Below are positions 27,801-42,000 of a stretch of 64,000 nt of DNA, in pieces. Location: positions 14,142,963-14,206,962 of the forward strand of contig NC_057792.1 of NCBI RefSeq assembly GCF_014905175.1, in the 5' to 3' direction. Both the position numbers and the translations under genes were made by a program. The notes under the pieces are model-generated. The model was not told the DNA's origin and made no database searches. It was given only the letters and a program-made list of their open reading frames with translations. The DNA comes from Aphidius gifuensis (lineage: Eukaryota > Arthropoda > Insecta > Hymenoptera > Braconidae). Within the stretch, counting starts at the first letter, position 1, and the number at the start of each line of letters is the position of its first letter.

Positions 27801-30800
27801 TTTTTGTTGATATTTTTTTTACATTTAAAATAAAATATATAGTACGATGTTGTAGATGTGGATTTATTGTACGTGATCTTGAAGTTTGTTAAACGTGATT
27901 GGAATTTTTATTTATATAAATTTTTTATGAATTTTTTTTTTTTCCATAAATTATGCACGTTACTTCATTTTGTTGACGAGGAAATATACAATTTAAACTT
28001 TTTTTATTATTATTTACTTTGAAAAATTTTATAATTATTTCGTTTTTAATTTTCGTATTTTAATTTTTTAGTAGATCAGATTTTTATAAATATATACTGA
28101 TCATGAATCATCAATGAAACTTGCTTTGTAATTTTTTTTTTTTTATTTCTATTCGATATTTTTCATCAGACTATTTTTCAAAGAGAAAAAGAGCTTTCAT
28201 GCTCTCATTACAAAATCCATTTTCCTTTTTTTTTATTTCTTTTCTATTATTGCCTTTTATTTCTTCTTTCAACTATCAAAAAAAAAAAAGACAAATGAGT
28301 TTTATAGAAATATCGAAAAAAAAAAGAAATTCCAAATTTTCAGTGAAATATAAATTTCAAAAAAATTGACAGAAAAAAATTTTTACATGTTTGCTAAAAT
28401 ATTAGAGTCAAAGTACAACTTCATAAAAATAATACAACTATATTACAACTAAAATTTTGCCAATAATTCTTTTCAATTTATTTACAAGTCTTTAAATAAT
28501 TGGAAAAAAAAAAATATTTAAATAAATAAAACGTCAATTTGTAATAAAAAAAATAATGAAAAAAATAAATAAACATTTACATTCGCATGTAGATAAAAAA
28601 AATCATACAAAAGAAAAATAAAACATCAGCAAAATGGTTTTGAATGACGTGTTAATTGAATTCCCATTTTGTCTTCATTTACTTTGATGCCAAATTCAAT
28701 TTTACAATTTTATTTTTACTATTTTTATTTATCTTTTGTCATTGTTATCTAACAAGCCCAACAATTAAAAATAATAAAAATTTACAAACAAAAATAAATT
28801 GAGATAATGAATCAATGAAAAATATTTTTTTTCAAATTTATATTTAAATTTCTATTGACAATCGAAACTGTCACTTGAACAACTATAAAATTCGAAATAT
28901 ATTTACTGAAAATCTAGTATACAATTTTGGTATTTATAGCATTGGAAAATTTCATTGTTATACCATGGTATTTATGTGGGAAATCAAAGTGAATGTATAG
29001 ATATATAACAAAGTTAGAAGAGATGAAAAAGGAAATAGAAAATAGATATTCCCTCAAGCACAGTGAAATTTCTTGAGCTTAATTAATTTCGATTCAAAAC
29101 AATTGGTTCACATTACTGAATTCACATATACAATTAGATATGCCATATCACTTTAGCATTGATAATTTAATTATTTATAAATATACAAATATTTCAACGA
29201 ATGAAAACTAAATTAATATCAATTTAAATGGAAATTAAGAAATTAATTAATCAAGCAAAAATGAAACAAAAAAAAAAATGTTCTTATTTAAATCTTCTTT
29301 CATTTAAAATATCGATTAAAGTAATTTGTTTTTTTTTATTTTTTTATCTATAACAAAAGGATAAAAATAAAAAAAAAATTTAGTTGGGTTTAGACTTTAG
29401 TTTAGTTGGAAAAACAATGGAAAAAAAAAAGGTAAATGAAGACAATGAAGAAGAAGAAGATGAGAAGGCTCGTATAAAAAATTAACTAGATCCAGCCTCT
29501 TGAACAAACCATCCAAGCCTTCATTAAAATACTCAAAGTCAACTAAAACAACTCAGTTAAATCTCGAATTACATTTTTACTATAAAATTAAAATTTACGT
29601 AATGCATATTACGTAATTGTTTACTCAAATTTAATATTGATTAGTAAGTTTATTGCTGATGAAATATTTTAACAGAGTTTAATTTATCATGAAAATACTT
29701 GTCAATGATTGGCTTATAATTTATAAATCATTTATGATAATTCAACATACTGGAATTTAATTTATTCTAAAAATTACAATCAGGTGTTTCGACTAATTAA
29801 TAATTGTACATTCAAGAGAGAATCAAAATTTTTTACAAAAACCACTTTTGGAATTTAAATTAACAGCATAAATTGTTTTTATTTTTTTTTTTTTTTCATT
29901 TAACAATTAATTTTGTCAAAAAGTTTATATGAAAAAAAAAAACATTATAATGTTGAAAAATTTAAATAACATTTGAACACAAAAAAAAATAAAATAGAAT
30001 ACATATTTTATAAAAAATTAAACTAAATAAATATTCACAAAATAAAATCAATTAAATTTTTTTTTTCCTTTTTTTAATTTAAAATACATATTGATTGAAA
30101 TATTTTTTGATTGAATTGATAATCATAATAATGACTGTTAATATTTTAAAATTGTGTATAGTAAAAAAAAAAAAAAAATTAAAACCATTAAAAAATTTAA
30201 AAGGAAAATAAATGATGTTTAATATAAAAAACTGTCAATATTTTTAAGTGACAAGATATTTTACAGTGTAGTAAAAGTATTTGTGAATTCAAGTTGGCGT
30301 CTGTGGCACATCGAATGAGTTTTTTCATAAGGGTCAAAGGTACAGGGAGGAAGGAAACCCAAGTGATAGATAAAAAAAAAAAAAAAAAAAATTTAAAAAT
30401 AAAGAAAAGCAATGTAGAAGGCTAAGAGTTCATATGAACGAATGGCAAATAACGACAGAAAATGGGCTCAATGCCAAAAACCACTCGACGAGATTCAACG
30501 TGGTGAATCCTTTTTTTTTTTTTTTTTTTTATATTTTATCCTTGCTGTGTATGTACAACCTTACCAATATGGTTTCCTTTTTTCTCTATATTTTCCACAT
30601 TTTCTAAACGTATAAATACCCAAAAACATTCAACAAAAACTAAATCGGGCTAATCAATTATAATTCGTTTCAACTCCTATTGGTATTTTTATTCTTTTTT
30701 TATTTTATTTGTAAAACCATCCAAGTATTCTCCTCTAAAAATTTTCAATAATATTACTGTCAAAATAAATTGTCTACTTTCTTTACATAAATGTATCTTG

Positions 30801-33800
30801 TGAAAATTTTATTTCAAATCAATTGCTTTTTTTTTGTTGGATGATTATGAATAATGATATATTTATATCTTATTTAGATCGAAGTAAAAATTCATGTCGA
30901 CTTTTGATTTTCAATCTCGGGCTGACATGAAAAATTGTTCCGGTTAAAAAATTAATTAACCACAACGCAAATTGAAATGAACGCGATTTGAATCATTTAA
31001 AAAAAAAAACAACTACGTAATTTTTTATTGTAGAAAAAAATTAATTTGTCACTATTATCGAAATAATAATATTTTTTTTCATTATCATATTAATATTATG
31101 TATACAAATTTTAAATAAGTAAAAATAAACTTTTATAAATGATTATTTATTTGAATTTAATTTGAGATAATTTGGAATAATTGATCATTGATTTTTTCGA
31201 CTCTTTTTGATATTTTTCTTTGAAAAAAATAAATAATGGTGATAAGAGGTGGCAGTAATAGAAAGTAGATAAATTATAGTTAACAAGTACCGAGCTACCT
31301 AATGGTCAAGTAGGCAAGAGCTCTGCCTACTATGCTTGAGGTCTCCAGTTCCAATCCTATCATAGTGTTCCATGTTACAATGAAAATCCAAATCGACTTT
31401 TTCGAGATGTTGGAGACAACGTTTTTATTGACCGGATTTTCAGTTCAGGACCAATACTCCCTGACATAAAACGAGTGAGGCCTTCCTTACTCGTTTTATG
31501 GTAGGAAGTATTTGACCTAAACACCATATACTTTTTTTTTTTTAAATACTATATTTTTTAGATATATTTAAATCACCTTTTTTATCACACATTTAAATTT
31601 GAACAAACAAATATTCCACTAATATTACTGTACATAAAATAAGCTCACCATTTAAAAAAAAAATTGAAATCTATTCTTAAAAATGCGCGTTACAATGACT
31701 TAAATATATATGAAAATTTTAATTGTCAATAATTTTCTATAAATTTAAATAATTAATTTCAAGACCTCAAGTCCAGACGAGAGCAGTGCTTGATGGTACA
31801 GCTGAATTACCATGTGACATTTGACCTCCTCAACCAAACAATTCAGCAATTCTATATATTATTTATTCTATATTATTATTTCTTTATATATATTATCAGA
31901 TATCTATGTTTGACATAAGTTCGACAAATCTAAGTTCGACAAATTTTAATAATAACTTTATGAAGAAAATCTTTTTTAAAAAATTCATTCTTATTTTTTT
32001 ATCACAATTTAACGTGAATCAATTGCAAAATCATGAAAACACAATTGAAGTATTTAAAACACCCCACATAGTTATTTATTTTTTTTTCCTAGAAAAATCC
32101 ACTCGAGCAAAAATTAGATAGTAATCAGAAAATTAACAAGATTTTTTTTAATTCTATGTAATAGTAATTTATTTATAAAAAAAAAATAGAAAAATAATCA
32201 AGTGTCAAATTGCAAGGAATTTAATTTCCTGAGGTTTGAAATTTTAGATGAAATGTTTGTCTATTGATTGTTGTCGATGTATGTTACAAGACTATAATAT
32301 TATATAGCTTAGCCATGTATTACATAGCTTAGATACATAGATTGTTATATAGATTTACGGATATTCTCTATTGAGAGAACAATATCGATTAAGGATTGAA
32401 TTGTACAGATTGTTGGTTTACCTAATTGACAATCCTGATTCACACACCGTGTTACAAACTAATTACATCTTTATTTTATTTATCTATTTTTTATCTATCC
32501 ATTTATTTGCTAAACTATATATTTAATTTTTATTTTAATAATAACTATCATTAGTCATTTGAATTAATTTATTCATCATGTATTTTAACAATTAATTTCA
32601 CATGAAAAAACTTTTAATTTAATTATACATATTCGAAAAAATAAATCAATTTTTAATCATTGAACTTTGAAATTATTTAAATTTTCATTGTTTTAAAATT
32701 TTCACTGTGCCATTATTATTATCATTTTTTTATTTCCAATATTTCATAATATATTTAACATTATTATTATGCAAAATACAAAAGCTATTATGTCAATGTC
32801 AAAACTTGATAAAATTCATGAAAAATTATAGCATGAAGAAATAGTTTTTTATGAAAAAAAATTTAAAGAAACTTTTTTTTTTTTTTTGATATTTAAAAGT
32901 AAATTTCTTTGATATGACATGAATGGATATATTTAAAGGAATAAAAAAAAAAAGCCTATATCTCAGATTTGAGAGACATGTCAATTTAAAAAAAAAAATA
33001 AAAATAATAAATGAAATATGGTTACTTGACTGGAAGAAGCCATAAATAATGTTTAAATAAAAATCACAGCCACTAGAGCCACAAATTTTTTTGTCACTTT
33101 GAAGTGATGGTAAACAAATAAAAAATAAATAAATAAAAAAACATGATAGAAACTTTGCTTTGAATAATAGATATATTTTATCAGCAAATTTAGAATAAAT
33201 TTTTTTGACTATTTAATAAATAATAGCATCTGGTTTTAGTCAACAATTTCCAGGGGTTTTTATTTTTATAATTACAAGTTTTTTGGACATTATTATGATG
33301 TTTTTCTCACCTGGTTCATGTATGATCGTACAAATTCCATTGTTTGATCAAGAGCATAAGTGTCACTGCTACATGAATCGAGAATTAATGCACCAATTGT
33401 TGTATTTGGTAAAAGTTCTTGATTAATATTTATTTCGTCAAGAGCAAAAAGCATTGCTTCAAGACGTTGTACACCTTTTTCTTCTTTAATTGGACCACAA
33501 GGTGAATGCCCACGAAGTACTGGTATCTATGAAAAAAAAGAAAAACATAAAACACTTTTATTATTACAAAAATATTATTTTATATAATAAAAGTAATTTA
33601 ATAAATTGTCTGTAATATTTTTTTATATCTAGTGGAAAATAAAAAGTGATAATTTATATTTGAAAATATATTTATTTCTACATGACATGAGTGTAGCCTT
33701 GTAGAAAACATAAATGGCTTCATAAATATATATGTATATTTTTATGAATGACACAATATATTTTTATGATAAAAAAAATAAAAATATATTGTAGAAAATA

Positions 33801-34021
33801 AAAATTCATACCTGTTCGTGCATTGGAAATATTCCACCGAATATTATGTCACCATCAAAACGTATGAGTTTTGAACCTTCTTCATTGACATGTTGATTTG
33901 AGTCTTTGTAACTGTCTGTCAAAAGAAAACACAGCCACAAACATAAACATCCTAGATATTTATTTCGTTTTATCATAATCATTGACAGTAGATGATTACG
34001 ATTGAGTGCCATATTTTTCAT
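9189..34021 (-). CDS. Metabotropic glutamate receptor (class C GPCR)
   Basis: Thirteen exons on the minus strand join in frame: 34021-33812, 33526-33311, 24871-24740, 21841-21662, 20544-20375, 17293-17139, 15849-15595, 14526-14371, 12681-12555, 12473-12362, 10580-10357, 10207-9927 and 9859-9189. They give 962 aa, near the usual length for insect mGluRs. Order of domains: signal peptide (hydrophobic core about residues 22-36), Venus-flytrap glutamate-binding domain (about 55-535), Cys-rich NCD3G linker (about 540-615), seven membrane segments (about 620-850) and a Ser-rich cytoplasmic tail. Diagnostic blocks include GVQRLEAMLFALDEIN, IPQLSYASTS, RVVPPDNFQAQAM, ASGRELCYVLLAG, ILTKTNRIARIF and KTRKMPENFNEAKYIGFTMY. 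Residues that bind the amino-acid group of glutamate appear conserved (S170/S172 region, T195, D215, Y243, D324), as does R91 for the side chain. The position usually Lys near the end of the binding domain seems to be Arg (R480). It most resembles group II receptors. Insects have two mGluR genes (mGluR and mangetout) and I cannot say which this is. The longest intron is 8.4 kb. Confidence 0.92.
12080..12265. other. GC-rich island inside a receptor intron
   Basis: Lies in the 1.8-kb intron between the Cys-rich exon (12362-12473) and the exon carrying TM1. It contains runs such as CCCAGGGGG and an interrupted palindromic ATACATGTATAC. The minus-strand open frame lacks protein-like composition, so I favour a conserved non-coding or regulatory element over an exon. 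Confidence 0.3.
14780..15430 (-). other. Intronic segment with coding-like patches
   Basis: This intron (14527-15594) has two patches less A+T-rich than usual. One at about 15250-15430 has a minus-strand frame starting MAISDGGHFNIQPDGSK and continuing with several Cys, His and Lys residues. Another at about 14815-14885 ends with SEIELVDDRGYKKIKK. The receptor frame reads across this region without them, so they are not needed as exons. They could be cryptic exons, decayed insertions or enhancers. Confidence 0.25.
25193..25510. promoter_or_regulatory. GC-rich intronic island with G-run cluster
   Basis: The plus strand carries four runs of three to six G between 25275 and 25310, separated by 1, 4 and 11 bases. 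This is a candidate G-quadruplex in an otherwise A+T-rich intron. A 14-base word TAAAATAGAAGGTG occurs twice (about 25248 and 25323). The minus-strand open frame has no recognisable domain, so a non-coding regulatory role is the more likely reading. Confidence 0.3.
31288..31543 (+). mobile_element. tRNA-derived SINE
   Basis: The 5' part (31288-31371) resembles a tRNA. It has an A-box-like GAGCTACCTAATGG, a D-arm in which CCTA pairs with TAGG, and a B-box-like CAGTTCCAATCCT. A unique tRNA-unrelated body follows and contains a strong hairpin (31448-31517; the inner 12 bases CATAAAACGAGT pair perfectly). The element ends at a run of T from about 31531, as expected for a Pol III transcript. It sits in the long receptor intron, antisense to the gene. 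Confidence 0.6.
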
Positions 34022-35984
34022 CTAAAAACATGAAAAAAAATAATAAATTACATGAAAATTGTGTCAAAAGAAAGGAATTTTTATTTAAAAATGTAACAAG
34101 TAAGTATGTATATAATGAAAAAATAATGAAATGAAATATTTTTCATCATGTATGAGATATTTTTTCATTAATTTTTGACCAAGTCGTCAAAAATTTTATT
34201 TATTTGATTATTTTTATACATTCATTAAATTTAGAAAAGAAAATTTCAAAAGACTTTTTTTATTCAAACCAGTGAACAAACAAGTATCTCTTGTAATTTT
34301 CCAAATGCATTTTTCATTTTTGTGTGCTTAATAACGTTAGTTGAAAATGTTTGTAAGCAGCCTACTGTATTTTCTCTGCAATTAAACTTTAGTTTATTTT
34401 TTTTATTGTTTCTTTTTCTTTTTAGAAAATATATATTACAGAAGTTTAAATTTATTTCATCTATTTTTATTTAATTTAAATTAATATAATTTATAATTAA
34501 AAATAAATTGTATAATTTATTTTTCTTGATTTATTACGAAATAATTTTGATAAATTAAAAAATGAAAAATTTATTGATTTATTATTATTTCAATATTGTT
34601 ATTTTTTTTTTCAACCATGGTTCAATCTATTTTAAAATGGATATGAAAAATTTTCATCAAACATATTTTCATAAATTCGTGTGGTTCTACGGTGTGTCAT
34701 AAATCATGACAAAATTTAATATGCGTATGTGATTAAAGCCGATATGTAGAGTGACGATACATAAAATATCAAAGTTCAAATTTTTCTTTTTATTTCATTT
34801 ATTCAACTGTAATATTAACGTATTCAATATACGTCGATAGAACATACCCTATGTTATTTATTAAAAAATACAAATTGCATTTTTTCAACAAAAAAAATCA
34901 AAATCCTATAATAGAAAAGAGAATGAGGCTTCTTTTCGTGATCGGTAAGGGATAGATTGGGGTAGGTTTAGACTTGAACGCGGTTTTACCGGGAATTTTC
35001 GAAGATATAATTTTTTTTTATTTATATGAAAATAATTACACGAGAAGGTTAAGTGATAAATCCCATAATATCAGCTTCTAGTATTATAAAAAAAAAATTA
35101 AAATCAAAACTAAATCATATATAAAAATAAATATTTATTTAAATTCCATTATGATTGTTTTATTTAGTTTCATAAAATTCAATTCGAAACATAAATATTT
35201 AATTTTTTTAAAGCTTTTAAATTTATTTGATAAATTTTCTTTAATATTTTTTGTCATATAAAAAATTGATAAATCAAACTTTTTCTTTTCTGCACAGTAA
35301 TACCATAAACTTTTTATTTTTTTTTATATTTTATAATATGTCATACTGTCAGATGGATTTTATTCAACTTTAATATTTTTACCTTACAGAAAACTTGTAA
35401 TATCATTTGTAACACTAAAATTAAAGTATCATCAAAAATAAAAAAATGATTAATAAATTTAAACATCTTTTATATATTACTATTATTCTAAAACGTAGAA
35501 AAAATAAAATGACAAGCTTTTTTTTTTTTTCATAACTCTGAACATCTGGTGTATGTCACTCACTAAAGAAAATAAAATTTTCCTCTACATTTTATTTTCC
35601 ATACAATAATAAAAGAAAAAAAAGAAAAAAAAATTTCTATTATTATTTTTTAATCAAATTTATTATTTCTTTATAAAAATTTAATAAAATTCTTCGTCAT
35701 TCGTTCAAATTTATTAACAATTTTATTATTTCACTGGAAAACCGAAAAAGAAAAAAAATCCTCTTTTCATTTGATCAATAACTTTAAGAATTTTTATCAC
35801 CATTTTAAATATTTTTGACATTTAAAATATGTAATGCAGAATAATAATAAAATTTTTTATAGATATGACATTGTAATATTGAATAAAAACAAGTAGACCA
35901 AAATAATATTCAGCAAGCTCAGCAAAATCATTGGCCTTGCTTTTGTCAAGTTAACAAGATTTGCATAATGGATCTCAATCTCGA

Positions 35985-36060
35985 AATGGTCTGTGCTACG
36001 ATTGTGTTAGCTCAACTGACTTAAGCACACATTGCTTGAGGGTATGAGTTTAAGCAATAA
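35985..36060 (+). repeat. Degenerate tRNA-like sequence
   Basis: The stretch contains TTAGCTCAACTGAC, close to a tRNA A-box, followed about 30 bases later by GGTATGAGTTTAAGC, a weak B-box. No complete cloverleaf can be drawn. It may be an old SINE head; I would not call it a functional tRNA gene. Confidence 0.25.
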
Positions 36061-39000
36061 CTAAATATAGGGTGGATTAGAAAACAAGCGAAATATTGAA
36101 ATGGGAATTTTCAAGATATATCTCAAATATTATTCAATATTTTATGAGCGTTGTTAATAGCTTTGTGGTGAGCAATTGCAGCTACTGATCATTAATAATT
36201 CACCATAAATTCACATGAATATATATTGCATTATATATACAATTTATATATAACATAATTTTGAATATTTTCATTATTTTTTTTTCATATAAATCTTTCA
36301 CAAAAATACACAATCAAAGAAATTAAAAATACCAATTTCATTATGTGTGTGATAAAAAAATTACAAGCAATTTTTGGACAAGCTTCAGGTTGATTGTGCC
36401 ATTATGTCTGTCCTCAATATTTTTTTTCATATGTGTAAGTGGAAATACCGATGATGGAAATGAAAATACAAGTTGCATTAGTACATTCGATGGATAAAGT
36501 AAAAAATTGTCGGGTAAAAAAAATATGAACTATATTTCGAGAGCTTTTTTCTGGTTTCAAATATATATTTTTTTTTTCCACTTTTCTACTCAAAGCTGGA
36601 TTTTTTTATATATACATAATAATCATATAATTTTTTTTGCTTTTTGTTTTTACCATGTACACTTTACTTTATATATATATGATAAAAAAAATTAAACAAA
36701 TGAAATAATAATGCATAAGGGGTATGAAAAAAAAATAGAGGAAAAATGGCTTTTATAAAATGAAAAATATAAAATATCATGTTTTTTTTTTTATGTGTTA
36801 TCTATTCCTTTATGTATTTATTATTTTTATTTGTGAAATTTTTTGATTGTTGATTTTTGGAGAGAATATTTTTATTTATATAAATATATATGAGTTATAT
36901 TTTTTCAAGTCAAGTGGAAAAATAGAAAAATATTTGTTATACGATCCATTTGATATTTCTCTGGAGGTTTTTTTTTATTTAAACTGATTGCACATTTTAT
37001 ATTAAAATGGAATTGCTGTTGTTGTTGGAAATATGTTTTGTTTTTTATTTCGATAATTCAATGTTTTATTTTTACAATGATAGATTTTAGTGCTCAAAAA
37101 ATGACTTTAATATTTGACAGGTTTCTTTGTTAAATTGTGTGAGAAATTTGAGCTTAAAGATGTAATTATGTAACATTTTAAGATCACTAAAAATAAAGTA
37201 ACTACATGTTGCTTTATGTGTGGTTTTTTTACTTTCTGTACAATAAGAATATTTAAATTTATTATTTCAAAAATTTATATTCGAATATAAAGAGAATATT
37301 CAAAGTTTATGTGCTTTTTTTTCTTTTGTCGTAAATAATTTAAAATTCTTATTGCATTATTTTGTAGAATTTATCGTTAATATTAAATGTCAGAGAGATT
37401 TTATGAAAGTAAAAATAAAATATATATTTTCGAAAAATGATAGTAGAAAATATAGAAAATGAAGAGAACAAAAAATATATCTGCATATAACATTTTTTTT
37501 TTGTTTTTAAAACTATATTATTTTGTAACTTTTATGAAAAAAAACTTCATACACAACAAAAACAATTTGTTATCTATATTTCAGTATTACTGAGTGTATG
37601 CAATGCAGTTATATTCATTTTTTTAAATTTATCATTATTTATTTTTTCGTGATCAGAATGAATTGTTCCTTAAATATCACAAATTGGAAATAAAACCTCT
37701 TTCAGGTGGTAAAATATTTTTTAAATTGGCGATAAGTAATTCTTATGAAAAATAATAATTTTTATTGTTTCAATTTATGATGATAATCATTAAATTTTCA
37801 TGTCTACTTCGATAGTTAAAAATTACAGCTGTTTAGCTTGATGAAAAAGTTAAGTCAACATAATTTTTCTGAATATTTATTTTACAATTGTCAGCTAACA
37901 TAATCAATCAACATCAAATGCGACATTATTTTTATAAAAAATTTAAAAACCATAAAGATAACAAGTAAAAGTATGAATAAAACTTTGCAAAAATAATATC
38001 AACTTGGCGGATCGATATAAATAGACAAAAATAAAAAAAAATAACAAAAATTTTCACGTAAAAATACACTAAAGTTTTGTTATCAGGTCAATATGACAAA
38101 TGCTATGTTTACGGTAAATTTTAAATTGACCAAAAAAAAAAAAAAACAAAGTAGAAAAGCTCTATTCACAATTTATTTGGGATAAAGAAATTTCTTATAA
38201 ACTCAAACAATGTTGTGCTACTACGTGTCATTGAAATTAAAAAAAAAAAAAAAATTCAATAACACTTTGTTTGAATAAAGCATTATCGAGTTTATAAAGA
38301 ATTATTTTTACAAAAAATTGGTATCATATATAAAAGCTCCATTAGTGACATAATAAAATTCAAAGAAAAACATAAAAAAATATCAATTACATAATTTATT
38401 ATTAAAAAAATTAATAAATGTATAAATTTAAATACCATCAAATAAAAGCTTTGAATTATTATTTGCAAAATTAGTTGACTATTAAATTTTTTTAATAGAC
38501 TATAAAAGCACAGTGTGTTTCAATTTTCTGTTGTAATAATTTAACGATTGAAATTTACGAGTATTTACTGTTGTAAAGATTAGTTAATTATACTTGATAA
38601 AGTTATAAACACATTATGTGAACTCTCAAACTATTGAATGAAATTGAAAAATAAAAAAAAAAAAAATAAAAAAGTCATTAATGAAATAATGAGATTGAAA
38701 AATACACAAGTAGAACGAATCAGCGTTTAGTCAGCCTAATCGTAAAGTCTACAACCACGCTGAAGTTGATGGAAAAAAAAAAAAAAAACAAATTAATTAC
38801 TCAATAATTACATTTAATTATTAATGTGTAATAACTATTTTCCATAAAAATATTTATTTATAGTTATAATAATAGTTATTGTTATAATTAAAAAAAAAAA
38901 AAAGGTTTAAAAATTTTTTTTTTTCGATGAATAATATTCATTGTTATTGTTGGAATAAAAATATTTAAAATTATTATAATTAAAAATTAATCAATCAATT

Positions 39001-42000
39001 ACTATGATAATTTTATAAATACATATTATTGTTATTTTTGTATTTAAAATTAATTTCCTCAATTGTTTTTAATACGGCTATTTAAAATTAAAATAATAAA
39101 TTGATTTTTAAAATTGTTATTGTTAATTAAAAAAAATTTCTAAATGAATAATTGAATAATAAAAGCTGTAATTTATTATTTAAAAAATAATTATTTGGTA
39201 TTCTTTGATGTAAATACACTGTAAATATACGTAATGTTAATTATTGTTTCTAGCTTAAGAAAATGAATGAATAATTGTATAAATAAATAATAAATTGTTT
39301 CATTTACACGTGAAATTATTCTCTCTACTGTTGATAAAATACATCCCCTCAAAATAAAAATAACCAATATAAAAAAACCCATGGCTATATCTGTAATAAA
39401 ATAATTACAAAAAAAAACTATAATAAATTTTTTTCTTATAATTTGCTTTGATAAATATAATGTCTTTATTTTTAATAAATAAATTGATCAAAAAATTATT
39501 ATTATTGCTGTATTTATATAGTTAAAATTAATTTAATCAACAATTTTAAATAAAAATAATAACAACTTGTTAAATCTTTGGGTTTAAAGTTAAATATATA
39601 AACAAGTAGTGCAATATCGAGTTTTTGGCAAGGTTTAATTTTAGGATTAATAATTGGAAAATGATGCACTTTGAAATATTTAACAAACATCTACATGTAC
39701 ATTAAAATATAAATTATATATATATATATGTTTTGATATAGTTGTATCGAGCAACGTGTATCAGACACACAGTCAAAATAAACACATGTACATATGTGCA
39801 GTATTTCACATTATCACAAGCCAGAAGCACCATGAGCTTCATTGATCCTGCAAAAGCTTGCACCATAATAATAATTACTTCAATCAATCTTATCTCAATC
39901 TCAAAAAAAAATACATCAAAACAATATATAAATTAAATTACAATTAAAAATAATTGTTAACAATTTTCAAAGTTATGCTAATTAATTAACAATTATAGAA
40001 ACATGAAAAGAGAGAAATATGCCAACCACTTGAAACATCATAAATTAAATTAATCCTGAAATAATAATTTCAAAACTATTTATAAATTTAAATGTTCTAT
40101 TAATCATTTTATGAATTAAATTAATTTAATTATTTTTTATTTTATAATATATATTTTTGTGTATAAAGTAAATATAAAAAAATTTATTTTAAAATAATAA
40201 ATAGCATTGTGTAATCGTGTGGAATATATTTCTTTTAAAATCAATAAATAAATTTCTTTTTTTTTGTTGATTATATATCGAGTACGTCATGAAATAATAA
40301 ATATATTTAATAAATTATACTCGAGATAAATATTACGTTGTGTATACATTGTAAATATATTTACCAAGTTGAAATTTTGTGTCTATATTAACCCCCCGTC
40401 TGTATTACAACCCAAAATATTTATGAATGTGTATAACTATGTGAATGAAGAGATACATTTCACATAACTCTTAAATGAAAATTTGTAAATCTTAGAAAAA
40501 TAAATGGCTGAGTAAAACTTGAACAAACTAAATCTTTACTTCAACCCAAAACTTGGGAAATTTTATGTTTTTTTTAAACCTTTTTAGGGGTAATACCAAC
40601 TCTACAAACTTTGAGCTGTTTTTTTTTTTTTTCTTAATCTTGTATTTATATTTTATGTAATATTTATTTTTTTAATTAAATTATTTTTTGATTGTTATTT
40701 AACTATAGATTTGGTATTTTTTAAATGTTTTTTTTTTTTGAGCTTTTTTATACATTTATTTGTCTCAAACTGTTGGACCATGTAAACGAAACCAATTTTC
40801 ATTTTACTGTGCCATTGGAAAACTTTGTCCTGTGTCTATTAATCAAAATTCCTCGAAACAATTCCAATTACAAGTTTTAGCTCATACATGAATTGTAAAT
40901 TTTACTATGTTGGTTTTATAAATTTTGTTTATGTATTGTTTTGAATAATTTAAATGTAATTTTACAATCAATTGACACAAATTTATTTCAAAATAAATTC
41001 AGTATATCTTGAGATAATATTTCTATAAACAAATAATAAAATAATTCAAGAAAATCGTTCTAATGTTATACAATTTTAAAAGTTTTCCTTTTTTTTTATT
41101 TAAAAACTTTCTCTTTTTTTTTTAGAACCAGTGATTTAATTTTTCCTTTTTTTTTTATTTAAAGAAGTATATTTCTCTCAACTTGCCGACATCAAAATAA
41201 ATTTTCCTATAGCTATTTTTTTTTTTTTTTTGGTTGAACTTTTGAGTGCACTTTTAGACAAAAGAAATTTTTTTTTTTTTTGTTTTACTTTGAAAGACTC
41301 AATAAAATATACGACTTGACTTTTAATCGTCTTCAATTATTTCTCTATCTCTCTCTTTCTCTTGATAATGGCTAATTTTTTTTAACAACATCACTAGTTA
41401 TAGTGCTGACAAAAAAAACCACATCACAACTTTTAAAATAATTGAGATATAAAAAAAAAAACTAATGCTAGGGTACCACGTAAATTTATTATAAATTTAA
41501 AAATGCAATAATAAACTTGAAATTTAATTAAAAATTTTTAGCTAATACAGAATAAACTAGCAATAAAATTTGATTAAAAAAAATGCATGTTTTATTAATT
41601 TTAGTAATTTTTTTCCTAATAATATTTCAAATTGAGTTTAGTGTTGAAAAAATTGGTCGTCTTATAAATTTTATTGTCACTTTATTTATTTTTATTTCCT
41701 AGATGAAAAAAAAATGATAAGAGACAGTTGCCAATGTACATCTGCCACACCCCCATAAATTTATTCACGTCATGTAAAAAAGTAGAAAAAAAAAAAAGCC
41801 AACTTTAAAATAGTGAAAGAAAAAAATTATGCTAAAATATTTTTAAAAATTGAAAATAAAATGAATTTTAAAAATTCTTTTCTAAAGTTATTCTCTTACA
41901 TATATAGCTTTGAATAAAATATAAAAAATATACTACTAAATACAACTGTTAAATAAACTTTAATGTAAAAAAAAAAAAAAAAAATTAAATAAAAAAAAAG

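Larger units (their letters stand above)
24872..33310. other. Largest intron of the glutamate receptor gene
   Basis: An 8.4-kb intron separating the exon encoding FVRSYMNQ from the one starting DMTEYRCENG; the frame is phase 0 on both sides. It is mostly low-complexity A+T DNA. Recognisable contents are a G-run island near 25190-25510, a less A+T-rich patch at 27330-27490 and a SINE at 31288-31543. No exon was identified. Confidence 0.7.

Noticed and set aside
35985..36060. Functional tRNA gene
   Set aside because: Only the A-box region is convincing; no acceptor stem or proper T-arm can be drawn.
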